Shown piece by piece: positions 34,562 to 42,894 of a stretch of DNA of 64,000 nt. This stretch comes from Kibdelosporangium persicum. GTDB taxonomy: Bacteria > Actinomycetota > Actinomycetes > Mycobacteriales > Pseudonocardiaceae. The stretch covers positions 310,001 to 374,000 of the forward strand of contig NZ_JAAATY010000005.1 of the NCBI RefSeq assembly GCF_013280595.1. Direction: 5' to 3'. Every line of letters begins with the position of its first letter. Within the stretch, counting starts at the first letter, position 1. A program made the position numbers and the translations under genes. Under the pieces are notes generated by a model. It did no database searches and was not told where the DNA came from. It saw nothing but the letters and a program-made list of their open reading frames with translations.

Positions 34562-34906
34562 GTGGACCTGTACAGCGTGATGCCGGTGAGTGACGCGACC
34601 AAGGCACTGGCGTGGTTCGAGGTGTTCTTCGGGCGCCCGGCCGACGAGGTCATCGGCGAGGAGTACCTCTGGCAGGTCGGCGTGAACGCGTGGGTCGTCG
34701 TCGACGACCGGAACGTGCGGGCCGACCGCGTGGGTCAGGCCATGATCACGCTCGGAGTGACCGGCCTCGACGACATCCTGGCCCGCCTCGCCGCACACGG
34801 CATCGGCCATGAACCGGTGGAGACCTACGGCAACGGCGTACGTCACGTCGTGGTGCTGGACCCGGACGGCAACAGCCTGTCGCTCGCCGAGGCGCCAACT
34901 CCGTAG
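34562..34906 (+). CDS. VOC (glyoxalase/bleomycin-resistance) family protein
   Basis: 114 residues from a GTG at 34562; GGAGGG lies upstream. The VOC pattern is clear: VMPVSDATKALAWFEVFFGR, EEYLWQVGVNAWVVVD, and the C-terminal HVVVLDPDGNSLSLAE. One paired beta-alpha-beta module is complete and probably dimerises. The substrate is unknown. It follows YnfA by 74 bases and may be in the same transcript. Confidence 0.82.
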   Translation: MDLYSVMPVSDATKALAWFEVFFGRPADEVIGEEYLWQVGVNAWVVVDDRNVRADRVGQAMITLGVTGLDDILARLAAHGIGHEPVETYGNGVRHVVVLDPDGNSLSLAEAPTP

Positions 34907-34929
34907 CACGACCGCGACCGGCGGCAGTC

Positions 34930-35003
34930 GGCACCCCGTGTCGACCTTTGCGGCACCCCGTGTCGACCTTTGCGGCACCCCGTGTCGACCTTTGCGGCAC
35001 CCC
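34930..35003. repeat. 22-bp tandem repeat array A
   Basis: Three identical 22-bp units at 34930-34951, 34952-34973 and 34974-34995, each containing GTGTCGACC, are followed by a partial unit (GGCACCCC) that runs into GAAATTCCCC. A related array in opposite orientation lies at 40684-40766. There are no spacers, so it is not CRISPR. The nearby gene on the right is a pseudogene. Confidence 0.9.
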
Positions 35004-35099
35004 GAAATTCCCCTGGCGATGCCGCGACGGTCAGGCGGACTCCCAGTGCGTTGGTCCGGGTCGGACCAGCACAGCGTTGTGCTGGCCCGACCCGGTGCT

Positions 35100-35784
35100 C
35101 TACTGCTGGCCGAAGGTCACCACCAACCGGCCGTCCGCCGCGAACGACCACCTCGGCGCACCGGGGTAGGACGAGCACCGGGACCCGTTCGTACCGGACC
35201 AGAACTGGTTCGAACTGTCCGAGTTGCCGATGATCCTGTCGTTCGAGCCGCTGCCGCTACGGCAGGAGACGTTGTTCCGGAACACCGAAGTGCCGCCGTC
35301 GAACGAGTAGTCGCGCTCGGCGTTGTCGATGCTGACGTTGTCCGACACCGTCGATGTTCGGCAGGCCGCCGGAAGTGGTCGGGTTGAGCCGGATCGTGTT
35401 ACTGCCCGCGTTCACGGTGACGGGCAACGACTTGGTGACCCAGGTGTTCCACGCACCCGTGCTCTCGAACGACACCGCCTGCACGGTCGTACCGTTGACG
35501 ATCAGGTCGGCGGGGCGGCTACTGCTCGTGCCGTTGGCGAACCGCACCTCCAGCGTCGCCGTACCTGCCGCCGAGGCGGTCGCGGTGAACTGGGCGTAGG
35601 CGCCAGTCGCGTTGGTGCCGTTGCAGAAGCCGGAACCGGAGAAACCCGACCAGTTGCTGTCGATCGTGCCGGTGCAGGTCGCCGGGGACGCCTCGACCTC
35701 ATAACGTGTGGTCGCGGCGCTCGCCGACGCGGGGACCACCACGGCCAGGAGCACGGCACCAGAGACCAGAAGCGAGCATCTCAT
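35100..35784 (-). pseudogene. Broken CBM35 beta-helix (pectinase-type) gene
   Basis: The first part (from the ATG at 35784) encodes a signal peptide and a complete CBM35 module very like that of the next gene (shared NAGSNTIRLNPTTS and GLPNID). Right after GLPNID, near 35355, the frame is lost. The other frame then reads the end of a parallel beta-helix protein (DYSFDGGTSVFRNNV, CSSYPGAPRWSFAADGRLVV). The linker and most of the catalytic domain are missing, so an internal deletion with frameshift is likely. The gene starts 15 bases after the PL1 gene stop, so it was probably cotranscribed with it. Confidence 0.85.
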
Positions 35785-35799
35785 CGTCTGCCACCCATG

Positions 35800-37179
35800 T
35801 CAGAGCTTGCCCGCGCCCGCGCCGGCAGTGACGGATGCCTTGACGGTGCTGACGTTGTCCGCGGTGTAGCTGTACGGGATGGGCGCCACGGTTCCGTTGA
35901 CCTCGCAGGGTCCGGAGTTGGTCAGCGAGTTGTCGCGTGCCACCAACCGCCCGGGATCAGATTCCGCGTACCCGCTCGCCGACCAGCACGCCTGCTGCAC
36001 GTTCTCGAAGACGTTGCCCTCCACGAGCAGTCCGGCGTCCATAAGAGACGCGATGGCGTACGAGTCCTCGTTGTTGTTCACATTGGAGTAGTAGTTGTTG
36101 AACACGTGGACCGTCTCACCGAAGCGCACGCGCGGGCTGCGCTCGAACGTGCGGTCGAACCAGTTGTGGTGGTAGGTGACCCGCAGATGACCGCGGTCCT
36201 CACCGCCGTTGCCGTCGGAGTGGCCGACCAGCGAGGTCTTCCAGTGATTGCGGACGATGTTCCAGGACACCGTGATGTAGTCGGCGGCGTGGGTGATGTC
36301 GATCATGCCGTCGTAGTGGTCGGGGTCGTTCTCGATCGTGCTGGACATCGTGTTGTGGTCGAGCCAGATGTGCGTGGCGTTCTCGATCTGGATCGCGTCC
36401 CTGCCGGGTACGCCGCGGATGTTCATGTTCTGGATGATCACGTTGGCGGGGCGCATGTCCTCGATGTTGAGGGTGGTCCCGGAGATCCCCGATCCGGCGC
36501 CGACACCGCGGATCGTCTTGTCGGCACTGATCTCGACGGTGCCTGAGCCGCTGAGCATCCCGTTGACCAGAATGGTCCTGGCACCCGAGGCCTGCGCCTG
36601 GGTCCGGAAATCGGCGAAACTGCTCACGGTGACCGTGGACCCGCTTGCGCCACCGGTGGTACCACCGGCCTGTGTGGCCCAGCCGAGGATCCCACCGGGC
36701 GGCGGCTCAGTGGAGCCACCGCTGTCGAAGTCGAGGTAGTCGATGTTGGGCAGGCCGCTGGACGTGGTCGGGTTCAGCCGGATCGTGTTGCTGCCCGCGT
36801 TCACCGGCACGCTCACCGTCTTGGTCGTCCACGTCGACCAAGCCCCGGTTGCCTCGAACGACGGCGTCTGCACTGAGGCGCCGTTCACGACCAGGTTGGC
36901 CGGTCGAGCCGCCGTGGAACCGTTCGCGAACCGCAGCGCCAGTGTTGCCGTGCCAGCCGTCGACGCGTTCACCGTGAACTGGACGTAGCCGCTCGTTCCG
37001 TTGGTACCGTTGCAGAAACCGGCGCCGGAGTAGCCGGGCCAGTCGGAGTCGATCGTGCCGATGCACGCCGCCGGGGCGGTTTCGGCCTCATAGCGGGTGA
37101 TCGCGGCGCCTGCCGAGGCAGGGACCACCAGCCCGGCCAGCAAGGCAACGCCTGCGACCAAAGGCATGCGTCTCATCAT
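35800..37179 (-). CDS. Secreted pectate lyase, family PL1, with N-terminal CBM35
   Basis: 459 residues. A signal peptide (about 1-25), CBM35 (about 27-150; RYEAETAPAACIGTIDSDWP), a short Pro/Gly linker and a PL1 beta-helix (about 165-435). Lyase hallmarks are ATHIWLDHNTMSS, DGMIDITHAADYITVSWN (calcium-binding region) and RSPRVRFGETVHVFNNYYSN with the catalytic Arg. PL1 enzymes cleave polygalacturonate by beta-elimination using calcium. A good ribosome site (GGGAGATGG) precedes the ATG at 37179. It is followed by the broken CBM35 gene and preceded by the PL3 gene. Confidence 0.93.
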   Translation of the reverse strand: MMRRMPLVAGVALLAGLVVPASAGAAITRYEAETAPAACIGTIDSDWPGYSGAGFCNGTNGTSGYVQFTVNASTAGTATLALRFANGSTAARPANLVVNGASVQTPSFEATGAWSTWTTKTVSVPVNAGSNTIRLNPTTSSGLPNIDYLDFDSGGSTEPPPGGILGWATQAGGTTGGASGSTVTVSSFADFRTQAQASGARTILVNGMLSGSGTVEISADKTIRGVGAGSGISGTTLNIEDMRPANVIIQNMNIRGVPGRDAIQIENATHIWLDHNTMSSTIENDPDHYDGMIDITHAADYITVSWNIVRNHWKTSLVGHSDGNGGEDRGHLRVTYHHNWFDRTFERSPRVRFGETVHVFNNYYSNVNNNEDSYAIASLMDAGLLVEGNVFENVQQACWSASGYAESDPGRLVARDNSLTNSGPCEVNGTVAPIPYSYTADNVSTVKASVTAGAGAGKL

Positions 37180-37371
37180 CCATCTCCCAAGTCAAAGTGT
37201 GGCCCGCGGTCCGGCGTACTGCCGCGACATGGCCGGGATGTCCGCTGCGAGTGCAGGGTGTACGAGTGGAAAGCCTCCGGCCGAACGCCGCCCCAGGCAT
37301 GTGACGTCTTGTCGGAATGACGATGTGCCGGCTGGACCGCGGGTCGTGCGGTCCAGCCGGGCCGGTCGGCC

Positions 37372-38160
37372 TTACTGGTAGGTGATGTCGGACGCGGAGT
37401 AGACGCAGTTCTTCCCGTCCGCGCCGGTGCCGACCTTCTTGGACTCGCCTTCGCCCTTCTTGACACCGTTGTACTTGTCGCAGATGGTGACCTTCCTGCT
37501 GCTGTCACCCACGATCGTGACGCGGCTGAGCCGCGCGGTGTCGCCGTAGTTCACGTTGATGCTGACTATGTTCTTCGCCGACATCTCGATCCGTACGTTC
37601 TCCACCCGCACGTGCCGGGTCTGCGGGTTGTTGCTGCAGTTGCCGCATGTCCGGACGAGCTTGCCGATGCCCTGGGCGGCGAAGTTGCGCACGATCATCG
37701 TGCCGGGGGCGTTGTGCTGGAACACCTTGTCGCTGGCGCTCAGCGCACCGCCGCCGTCGATGGTCATCGTCTGCGAGGCGGACGTGCCCTTGAACGTCGC
37801 GGCGTCCTCACCCACGTCCTCCCACCACACGTTGCGCAACGTGCAGGTGCCCAGGCAGTGCACGCCGTCGGCGCCGGGCTTGCCGATGATCACGTTGGCC
37901 AGCGTCGCCCCGTCGGCGAGCTCGAACACCGCCTTCTGGCTCTCGCTGCCGCCGCCACCGCCCAGTCCCTCCGGGATGATCCGCTTCATCCCGTAGTCCC
38001 GGGAGCCGGAGACCTTGACGGTGCTCGTCACGGTCTCCTGGCCGTTGGCCGGTGGCACCGTCAACGCCTGCGCGGGCTGCGCGACCACCACGATCATGCC
38101 CGCCGCGAAGACGCCGGCGAACCCACCGGACAGGAACCGACGCCACTTCGTCGTGGCCAT
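37372..38160 (-). CDS. Secreted pectate lyase, family PL3
   Basis: 262 residues from the ATG at 38160, set by GGAGGTTCT just upstream; the frame is open further up but without family signal. The signal peptide covers about 1-33 (ending QPAQA). The PL3 core is recognisable: [50 protein letters not shown] and the Cys-rich [20 protein letters not shown]3 lyases cleave low-methyl pectin or polygalacturonate. A LacI-type palindrome lies 86 bases upstream. It acts with the PL1 enzyme downstream. Confidence 0.92.
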   Translation of the reverse strand: MATTKWRRFLSGGFAGVFAAGMIVVVAQPAQALTVPPANGQETVTSTVKVSGSRDYGMKRIIPEGLGGGGGSESQKAVFELADGATLANVIIGKPGADGVHCLGTCTLRNVWWEDVGEDAATFKGTSASQTMTIDGGGALSASDKVFQHNAPGTMIVRNFAAQGIGKLVRTCGNCSNNPQTRHVRVENVRIEMSAKNIVSINVNYGDTARLSRVTIVGDSSRKVTICDKYNGVKKGEGESKKVGTGADGKNCVYSASDITYQ

Positions 38161-38245
38161 AGAACCTCCGAAGCACTTTGCAGGATGACTCCCCGAAGGG
38201 AAAGTCTTGTCGTGCGAGCCGGCCGCCGGACCGACCCTACGCACG

Positions 38246-38259
38246 GGAAAGCGCTTTCC
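38246..38259. promoter_or_regulatory. LacI-type palindromic operator upstream of the PL3 gene
   Basis: GGAAAGCGCTTTCC is a perfect 14-bp palindrome with the central GCGC found in LacI-family sites. It lies 86 bases upstream of the PL3 start. The cognate regulator is not in the window. It differs from the CebR box before the cellulase gene (TGGGAGCGCTCCCA). Confidence 0.6.
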
Positions 38260-38424
38260 GCAAGGCTCCTTGTCGATGAAACCCCTTTCACACAAGACGA
38301 TCGCGCTGCGTCGCGGTTCGTGGCAGCCGAGTCGCGGGATCAGTCCACCGGAGCCGCCCGCGTCGCCGGCGCGAGTGTCCTTAATGTACTTCGGACGCGG
38401 CCCGGCCGAGCGGAAGCGGGACCG

Positions 38425-39813
38425 TCACCACTCCGCGGTCCGCGGCCTGAGGGCGTCCTCTCGGGACTCCATCGTTTTGCCGTTCACGTTCGAGTAGACA
38501 CTGACCAGGTCGTCGGTGGTCAGGTACTGGTCGGGCACACCGGACGGCGCGGACACGACCAGCAGGGTCGGCGCCGGGACCTCGTTGAAGAAGCGGTGGA
38601 TCGCCAGCCCGTTGCTGACCGCGACCTTGATCCCGGCCTGGATGCCCAGCGTCTCCCCGGCCTTCGCCTGCCAGCCGCGGTTCCACATCGCCGCGGCGAG
38701 CACCGGTACGAACAGGTGGGTCACGCCCGCGGCCGTCACCAGCCCATGCCGCTCCGGACGGCCGAAGTCCTCGCAGATCTGGATCGCGAACCGGCCCAGC
38801 CGGGATTCCAGGAGATTCAGCTGCCGGATGTGCGGGATGTACTCGTCACGCTTGATGTCGCCGAGGTCCACGCCGTACTCGTGCTGCTTCGCGGTGGTGA
38901 AGGCGAAACCGGACTGCTTGTCCTGGGTCATCAGCAGGCGTGCGCATCCCGAGCGGTGCACCAGGACCGCACGGTTCGGCGGACGGCTGCTCTGCAGGTT
39001 CGGCCCGACCGTCTGCACGGGCCCGCTGCCCAGCAGCAGCCAGGTCAACAGCCCGCCCTCCGGCCGCGGGGTGGACTGGAGCAGCTCGCACCACTTGGCC
39101 AGCAGGGTGTCGTCCAGGCTCGCCTCAGGCAGGATCGCCAGCATCGCGCCGCTGGCGTCGAGCGCGGCCAAGGCTTCGGCCAGGTGCGGGAGCAGTCGTT
39201 CGGCGGACGGCGTGACGGAGTAGAAGGCTCCCCGCCCGGGGAGCGTCCACAGCACGTCTTCGGGTTCGGCCAGGAACGGCAGCTGCGCGATGACCGGGGA
39301 CGGCGGCGAGTCGAGCTCCTCGGCGTCCACGGCCATTTCGGTGTCGGGCAGGTCGTAGAGCTCGGGAACGAACTGCAGGTGCAGGTCGGCGCTGTGGTAT
39401 GGGGGCACCCTGATCAGGTTCAGGAAGCCGTCGATGTACTCGGGATCCTCGTTCGGCCGCAGCCACGAGGCCCGCTTGAACACCAGAGAACCGCTGGTCT
39501 GGTCGTTGAGCCTGCCGGTCATCGTCAATCGGGTGCGCAACCCGTCCAGCGGGCTGAACGCGAGGGTGTCGGTCTCCTTGCTGGCGTGCAGCAGGGCCAG
39601 GTCGAGGCCCAGCAGCACCCCGAACGCCTCAGGACTCGCGGTCGGCGGATCCGGCAGCAGGTGGTCGGCCAGCGAGCCGGTCTGCTCGACGTCCAGCCGG
39701 ACCTGGCCGGCGACCTCGCCGACCCGCCTGCTCTCCGACCAGTCGCTCAGCACGCTCGCGTCGACCGTCCGCAGCAGGTCGTAGAGCTTGACATAGGCAT
39801 CCGCCGGGTCCAT
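38425..39813 (-). CDS. Nitrilase-fold (CN hydrolase-like) protein of unknown function
   Basis: 462 residues from the ATG at 39813, with AAGGAAG upstream. The C-terminal half resembles the carbon-nitrogen hydrolase fold with its Glu-Lys-Cys triad: Glu-230 (MLAILPEASLDD), Lys-299 (LLMTQDKQSGF) and Cys-347 (FAIQICEDFGRPE). The first 170 residues are not recognised. It is not a standard amidase or NAD synthetase. Only 38 bases separate it from a divergent winged-helix gene, suggesting a dedicated regulator. Nitrilase folds also occur in some reverse-transcriptase defence proteins (DRT1), but no reverse transcriptase is here. Confidence 0.7.
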   Translation of the reverse strand: MDPADAYVKLYDLLRTVDASVLSDWSESRRVGEVAGQVRLDVEQTGSLADHLLPDPPTASPEAFGVLLGLDLALLHASKETDTLAFSPLDGLRTRLTMTGRLNDQTSGSLVFKRASWLRPNEDPEYIDGFLNLIRVPPYHSADLHLQFVPELYDLPDTEMAVDAEELDSPPSPVIAQLPFLAEPEDVLWTLPGRGAFYSVTPSAERLLPHLAEALAALDASGAMLAILPEASLDDTLLAKWCELLQSTPRPEGGLLTWLLLGSGPVQTVGPNLQSSRPPNRAVLVHRSGCARLLMTQDKQSGFAFTTAKQHEYGVDLGDIKRDEYIPHIRQLNLLESRLGRFAIQICEDFGRPERHGLVTAAGVTHLFVPVLAAAMWNRGWQAKAGETLGIQAGIKVAVSNGLAIHRFFNEVPAPTLLVVSAPSGVPDQYLTTDDLVSVYSNVNGKTMESREDALRPRTAEW

Positions 39814-39851
39814 ACTTAACACTTCCTTGACGATTGGGCGGTGGTTGCGAG

Positions 39852-40454
39852 ATGGATGCCAGTTGCGCGTTTCCAACGCGCTCGCACACGTCCAGCGCGT
39901 CGTCGACCGGCCTGGAGCACGGGCTGAAGGTCTGGGCAGGCCGCCTCGCCGAGGAGACCGGGGACGGCAAGGTCCTCGGTGAGCAGGCAGCGGTCGACCG
40001 GTGGACCGCCGCGGTGAGCCGTTGGCTGGTGGACGCGACCCTGCTGGCCGATGTGCCGAACCTGCACGAGGCCTTGGAAGTCCTGCGTGCGGCGGCCATG
40101 CGTGCGCACCCCGCGGGCCCGACGGCCCGGCTGGAGACGACACTCGTCACGCTCGCGGAATTCGCGCGGGCGGGCTTGGACCGGGCGCGGCAGAACCAGC
40201 TCGCCGACACCCTCGACCCGAACTCGTGGGCGGCGCGGATGCTGGTGCTCGTCTTCGAGAGGCCGCACATCACCAGCGCGGACATCGTCACCGAGCTCGC
40301 GACGCACGAAGCCCAGATCAGCCGCAGCGGGAAGGCTCTCGTCGAACGAGGCCTGCTCGTCAAGAACCGGCACGGCCGATCGAAGGGCTGGCACGTCACG
40401 CCGCGTGGTGCCGTCACCGCCCAGCGGCTCACCGAGCGGCGAACACACCCCTGA
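39852..40454 (+). CDS. Winged-helix protein divergent from the nitrilase-fold gene
   Basis: 200 residues from the ATG at 39852 (a TTG at 39834 would add six). The first 130 residues are helical and unrecognised (LEHGLKVWAGRLAEETGDGK). The C-terminal 65 residues form a MarR-like winged helix (ERPHITSADIVTELATHEAQ, ISRSGKALVERGLLVKNRHG). It probably regulates the nitrilase-fold gene and itself from the 38-bp shared gap. A sensor or effector role for the N-terminal part is open. Confidence 0.72.
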   Translation: MDASCAFPTRSHTSSASSTGLEHGLKVWAGRLAEETGDGKVLGEQAAVDRWTAAVSRWLVDATLLADVPNLHEALEVLRAAAMRAHPAGPTARLETTLVTLAEFARAGLDRARQNQLADTLDPNSWAARMLVLVFERPHITSADIVTELATHEAQISRSGKALVERGLLVKNRHGRSKGWHVTPRGAVTAQRLTERRTHP

Positions 40455-40595
40455 CCTGTTGCTCACTCCGTCTACCTTGCAGAACAGACAAACGGCGATC
40501 CGGCGGGCGTGTTCGCCGCGGATCACCGCGCACTGTTCCATCATCGCCGACTTTATAGTGCAGTTACAGCGAGTTACCCAAATGGCGTAGCGGAA

Positions 40596-40613
40596 CCGCG
40601 GGAAAACCCGCGG
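40596..40613. terminator. Terminator-like hairpin
   Basis: A perfect 7-bp GC stem (CCGCGGG/CCCGCGG) around AAAA, about 140 bases after the winged-helix gene stop. There is no U-tract, as is common for actinobacterial terminators. It could equally be a chance hairpin. Confidence 0.35.
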
Positions 40614-40683
40614 CCGACGCCAGGCGGCGCGGCCGATCTAGCGACCGGAACACCAGGAAAGCAGCCGCCCCCGCACGCCGCGA

Positions 40684-40766
40684 GGGGAATTTCGCGGTGC
40701 CGCAAAGGCGAACTCGACGTGCCGGAAAGGTCGACACGGGGTGCTGGAAAGGTCGACACGGCGGGA
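40684..40766. repeat. 22-bp tandem repeat array B (inverted relative to array A)
   Basis: Three diverged 22-bp units (starting at 40701, 40723 and 40745) carry AAAGGTCGACACGG or close variants, the reverse complement of the unit at 34930. The flank GGGGAATTTCGCGGTGC (40684-40700) is likewise the complement of the flank beside array A. The two arrays therefore face each other across 5.7 kb. The MCO pseudogene begins 69 bases to the right. Confidence 0.85.
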
Positions 40767-40834
40767 CGTCGCCGGGAGCGTGCAGCACGGTGCCGCGCAT
40801 GGGGGTCTCCTTTCGGGTATGCCTCCAGGAACCG

Positions 40835-41723
40835 TCATCGTCGCTGACCAGGGAGCTTCTGGCGAAAGGTGCACGGACCGGGCACCTCGCCGGGTTTACC
40901 GTCGTGACGTGGACAATCGCGGGGAAGTCCGCGAGTTGCCGGCCACGCGGCGAGCCAGGATTTCACCCGAACAGGGGCGGGGCCTGCCCCGTAGCTGTGC
41001 AGGTGGAACGGGTGATCCATGGTGTGGTCGTTGACCAGCTCCCAGACCTCCGTGGTGCCGGAGCGGACCCGGATGTCCACCCGGTCGTGGTCGAACGTGC
41101 GGCCGTCGATGGTGAACACGCTGCCGCCGTCGCCGTTGAGCACCAGCCGCCGGGTTCGTACGGCCGGAGTGGGCGGCTCGATCGTGCGCAAAGCGCCAGG
41201 CAGAGCCACCGGCGCGAGTCCGGACGGCACGTTCAGGCTCGCCAGCAGGCGGTCTTCGCTGACCGTGCCGTTCGGGCCGTACACCGAATACGGCAACGCC
41301 CGCAGTTCCAACCGTCCTGCCGTGGTGGCGTCGACCAGAATCTCGGCCCGCTCCCCCGGCGTCAGCAGGATTTCCGTCACCTCGACAGGGTGTTCGACCA
41401 GTCCGCCGTCGGTAGCGACCAGGTGGAAGGCCCGGTGGTCCGCCTCGGCCAGCGCCAGGTGCCGCAAGGGGGCGTCCACGTCGGGCGAGAGCGGCAGTCC
41501 GTGGATGTGCAGGCTCGTCGGCACGTCGAGGCCGTTGCGGAACGGCAGCCGGACCCGCTCACCTTCCCGCCACCGCAACAACGGCCCGGGAACGCGGCCG
41601 GAGTACGCGAGACGGTCGCCCAGTGGCGCCGCGGTCAGTTCGCCGGTCAGCCCGGGGAATTCGGGTAACTCCCCGGCGGCTCTTCGTCCACAGCAGACCC
41701 GCGGCGATCGTACGCGGGTTCAC
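40835..41723 (-). pseudogene. Decayed multicopper oxidase gene
   Basis: The middle is clear multicopper oxidase: PLLRWREGERVRLPFRNGLD, TSLHIHGLPLSPDVD, and WELVNDHTMDHPFHLHSYGA with type-2/3 copper His residues. The intended start is the GTG at 41723 (NPRTIAAGLLW), but the frame breaks near 41670 between this Tat-like N-terminus and GELPEFPGLTGELTAAPLGD. The C-terminus after HLHS is scrambled; the final HCxxxH copper motif is missing, leaving a trace as DGKPGEVPGPCTF. The function is probably lost. The GTG overlaps the stop of the dehydrogenase gene upstream, so it was once coupled to it. Confidence 0.78.
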
Positions 41724-42769
41724 GACTGCTCCCCGGCGACGAGAACGACCTTGCCCGCGACCGTGCCGGATTCGGCCAGGCGCATCGCGGCCGTGATGTC
41801 GGTCATCGGGATCCGGGCGGCGACCTGGGCGCGCAGGGTTCCGTCGGCCAGCAACGCGAACACCTGACCGAGGTCCTCCCGCATCCGAGCCTGGAACGCG
41901 GCCTTGTTCCGCCGGCCCGCCCAGATGTTGTAGAAGGACGCGCTCCGGCCGTTGGGCAACGCGTTCCACCACAGCAGACGCGCGATCAGCTTCAGCACGG
42001 GCAGACGCGACGAGCCTTGCTGGTCACGGGTCGACGCCGTGCCGTACGAGACGAGCGATCCGCGGCTGTTGAGCAGCCGGTACGAGTCCACGATGCCAGG
42101 CCCGCCCACGTGATCGAAGACCGCGTCCACACCGGACGGCGCCAGCTTGCGAACCTGGTCGACGAGATCCTTCGCCCGGTAGTCGAGCGGGATCGCACCC
42201 AGCTCCCGGACAGCGTCGTGGTGACGCGGGGACGCCGTGCCGATGACACGCACACCAGCCGCGTGCGCGAGCTGCACGAGCGTCGACCCGACGCCACCGT
42301 TCGCGCCCAGCACCAGGATCGTCTGGCCCGCACGGACTTTGGCGGACCGGTGCAACATCTGCCACGCCGTGATCCCGTTCACCACGACCGTCTCCGCGTC
42401 TTCCGGGGCGATGCCGTCCGGCACCGGAACCGCGTCGCCGGCGTCGGCGAGAACGTGGCTGGCCCAGCCACCGATCTTGGTCAGCACGGCGACCCGCGTG
42501 CCGATCAGCGTCCGGTCGACGCCGTCACCCACGGCCTCGACGACACCGACCACGTCATAACCGGGAACGAACGGGAACGGCGGCTGGTCGTAGTACTTCC
42601 CCCGGCGCATCTGCTGCTCGGCGAAGGACACGCCGCTTGCCTCCATCCGCACCAGGACCTGCCCAGGTCCGGCCGGAACACCGGGACGCCGCCGGACCTG
42701 GAAGCCGTCCGGGCCGACGATCCCTGGGAGCACGATCTCGGTGACAGTCGCGTTCAGTGATGTGTTCAT
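41720..42769 (-). CDS. Zinc-independent alcohol dehydrogenase / quinone oxidoreductase-family protein
   Basis: 349 residues of the medium-chain dehydrogenase superfamily. The N-terminal GroES-like part (GQVLVRMEASGVSFAEQQMR, FPFVPGYDVVGVVEAVGDGV) lacks the catalytic-zinc Cys/His set, as in quinone oxidoreductases. The Rossmann motif is ILVLGANGGVGSTLVQLAHA for NADPH. It probably reduces quinones or enones. The ATG at 42769 is divergent from the MFS gene, and the downstream multicopper oxidase gene is coupled to it but broken. Confidence 0.9.
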   Translation of the reverse strand: MNTSLNATVTEIVLPGIVGPDGFQVRRRPGVPAGPGQVLVRMEASGVSFAEQQMRRGKYYDQPPFPFVPGYDVVGVVEAVGDGVDRTLIGTRVAVLTKIGGWASHVLADAGDAVPVPDGIAPEDAETVVVNGITAWQMLHRSAKVRAGQTILVLGANGGVGSTLVQLAHAAGVRVIGTASPRHHDAVRELGAIPLDYRAKDLVDQVRKLAPSGVDAVFDHVGGPGIVDSYRLLNSRGSLVSYGTASTRDQQGSSRLPVLKLIARLLWWNALPNGRSASFYNIWAGRRNKAAFQARMREDLGQVFALLADGTLRAQVAARIPMTDITAAMRLAESGTVAGKVVLVAGEQS

Positions 42770-42894
42770 GCCCCATTTCTCGCACCCGCGGCCGGGGTTC
42801 CGCCTCGGCGAAAACCACCTATTCGGCCGCGGTGGACGCACTAGGCGATTTTCACCGACGCGACCACATCGGCCCCGCTGCCAGCCTCGGCACC

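Larger units (their letters stand above)
40455..40834. other. 380-bp non-coding region
   Basis: No supported gene lies here. It contains a perfect hairpin at 40596-40613 and 22-bp array B at 40684-40766. The stretch TTTATAGTGCAGTTACAGC near 40553 is AT-richer than its surroundings and could be a promoter, but nothing credible follows on the plus strand. Confidence 0.6.

Noticed and set aside
34930-35003. Possible CRISPR array
   Set aside because: The 22-bp units are directly adjacent with no spacers and there are no cas genes.
38425-39813. Glutamine-dependent NAD synthetase or standard nitrilase
   Set aside because: The triad is present, but the NAD synthetase domain is absent and the N-terminal half and spacing do not match known nitrilase branches.
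37612-39819. Plus-strand frame of about 735 codons across the PL3 and nitrilase-fold genes
   Set aside because: It is antisense to two genes with clear motifs and spans their intergenic region; no domain can be seen.
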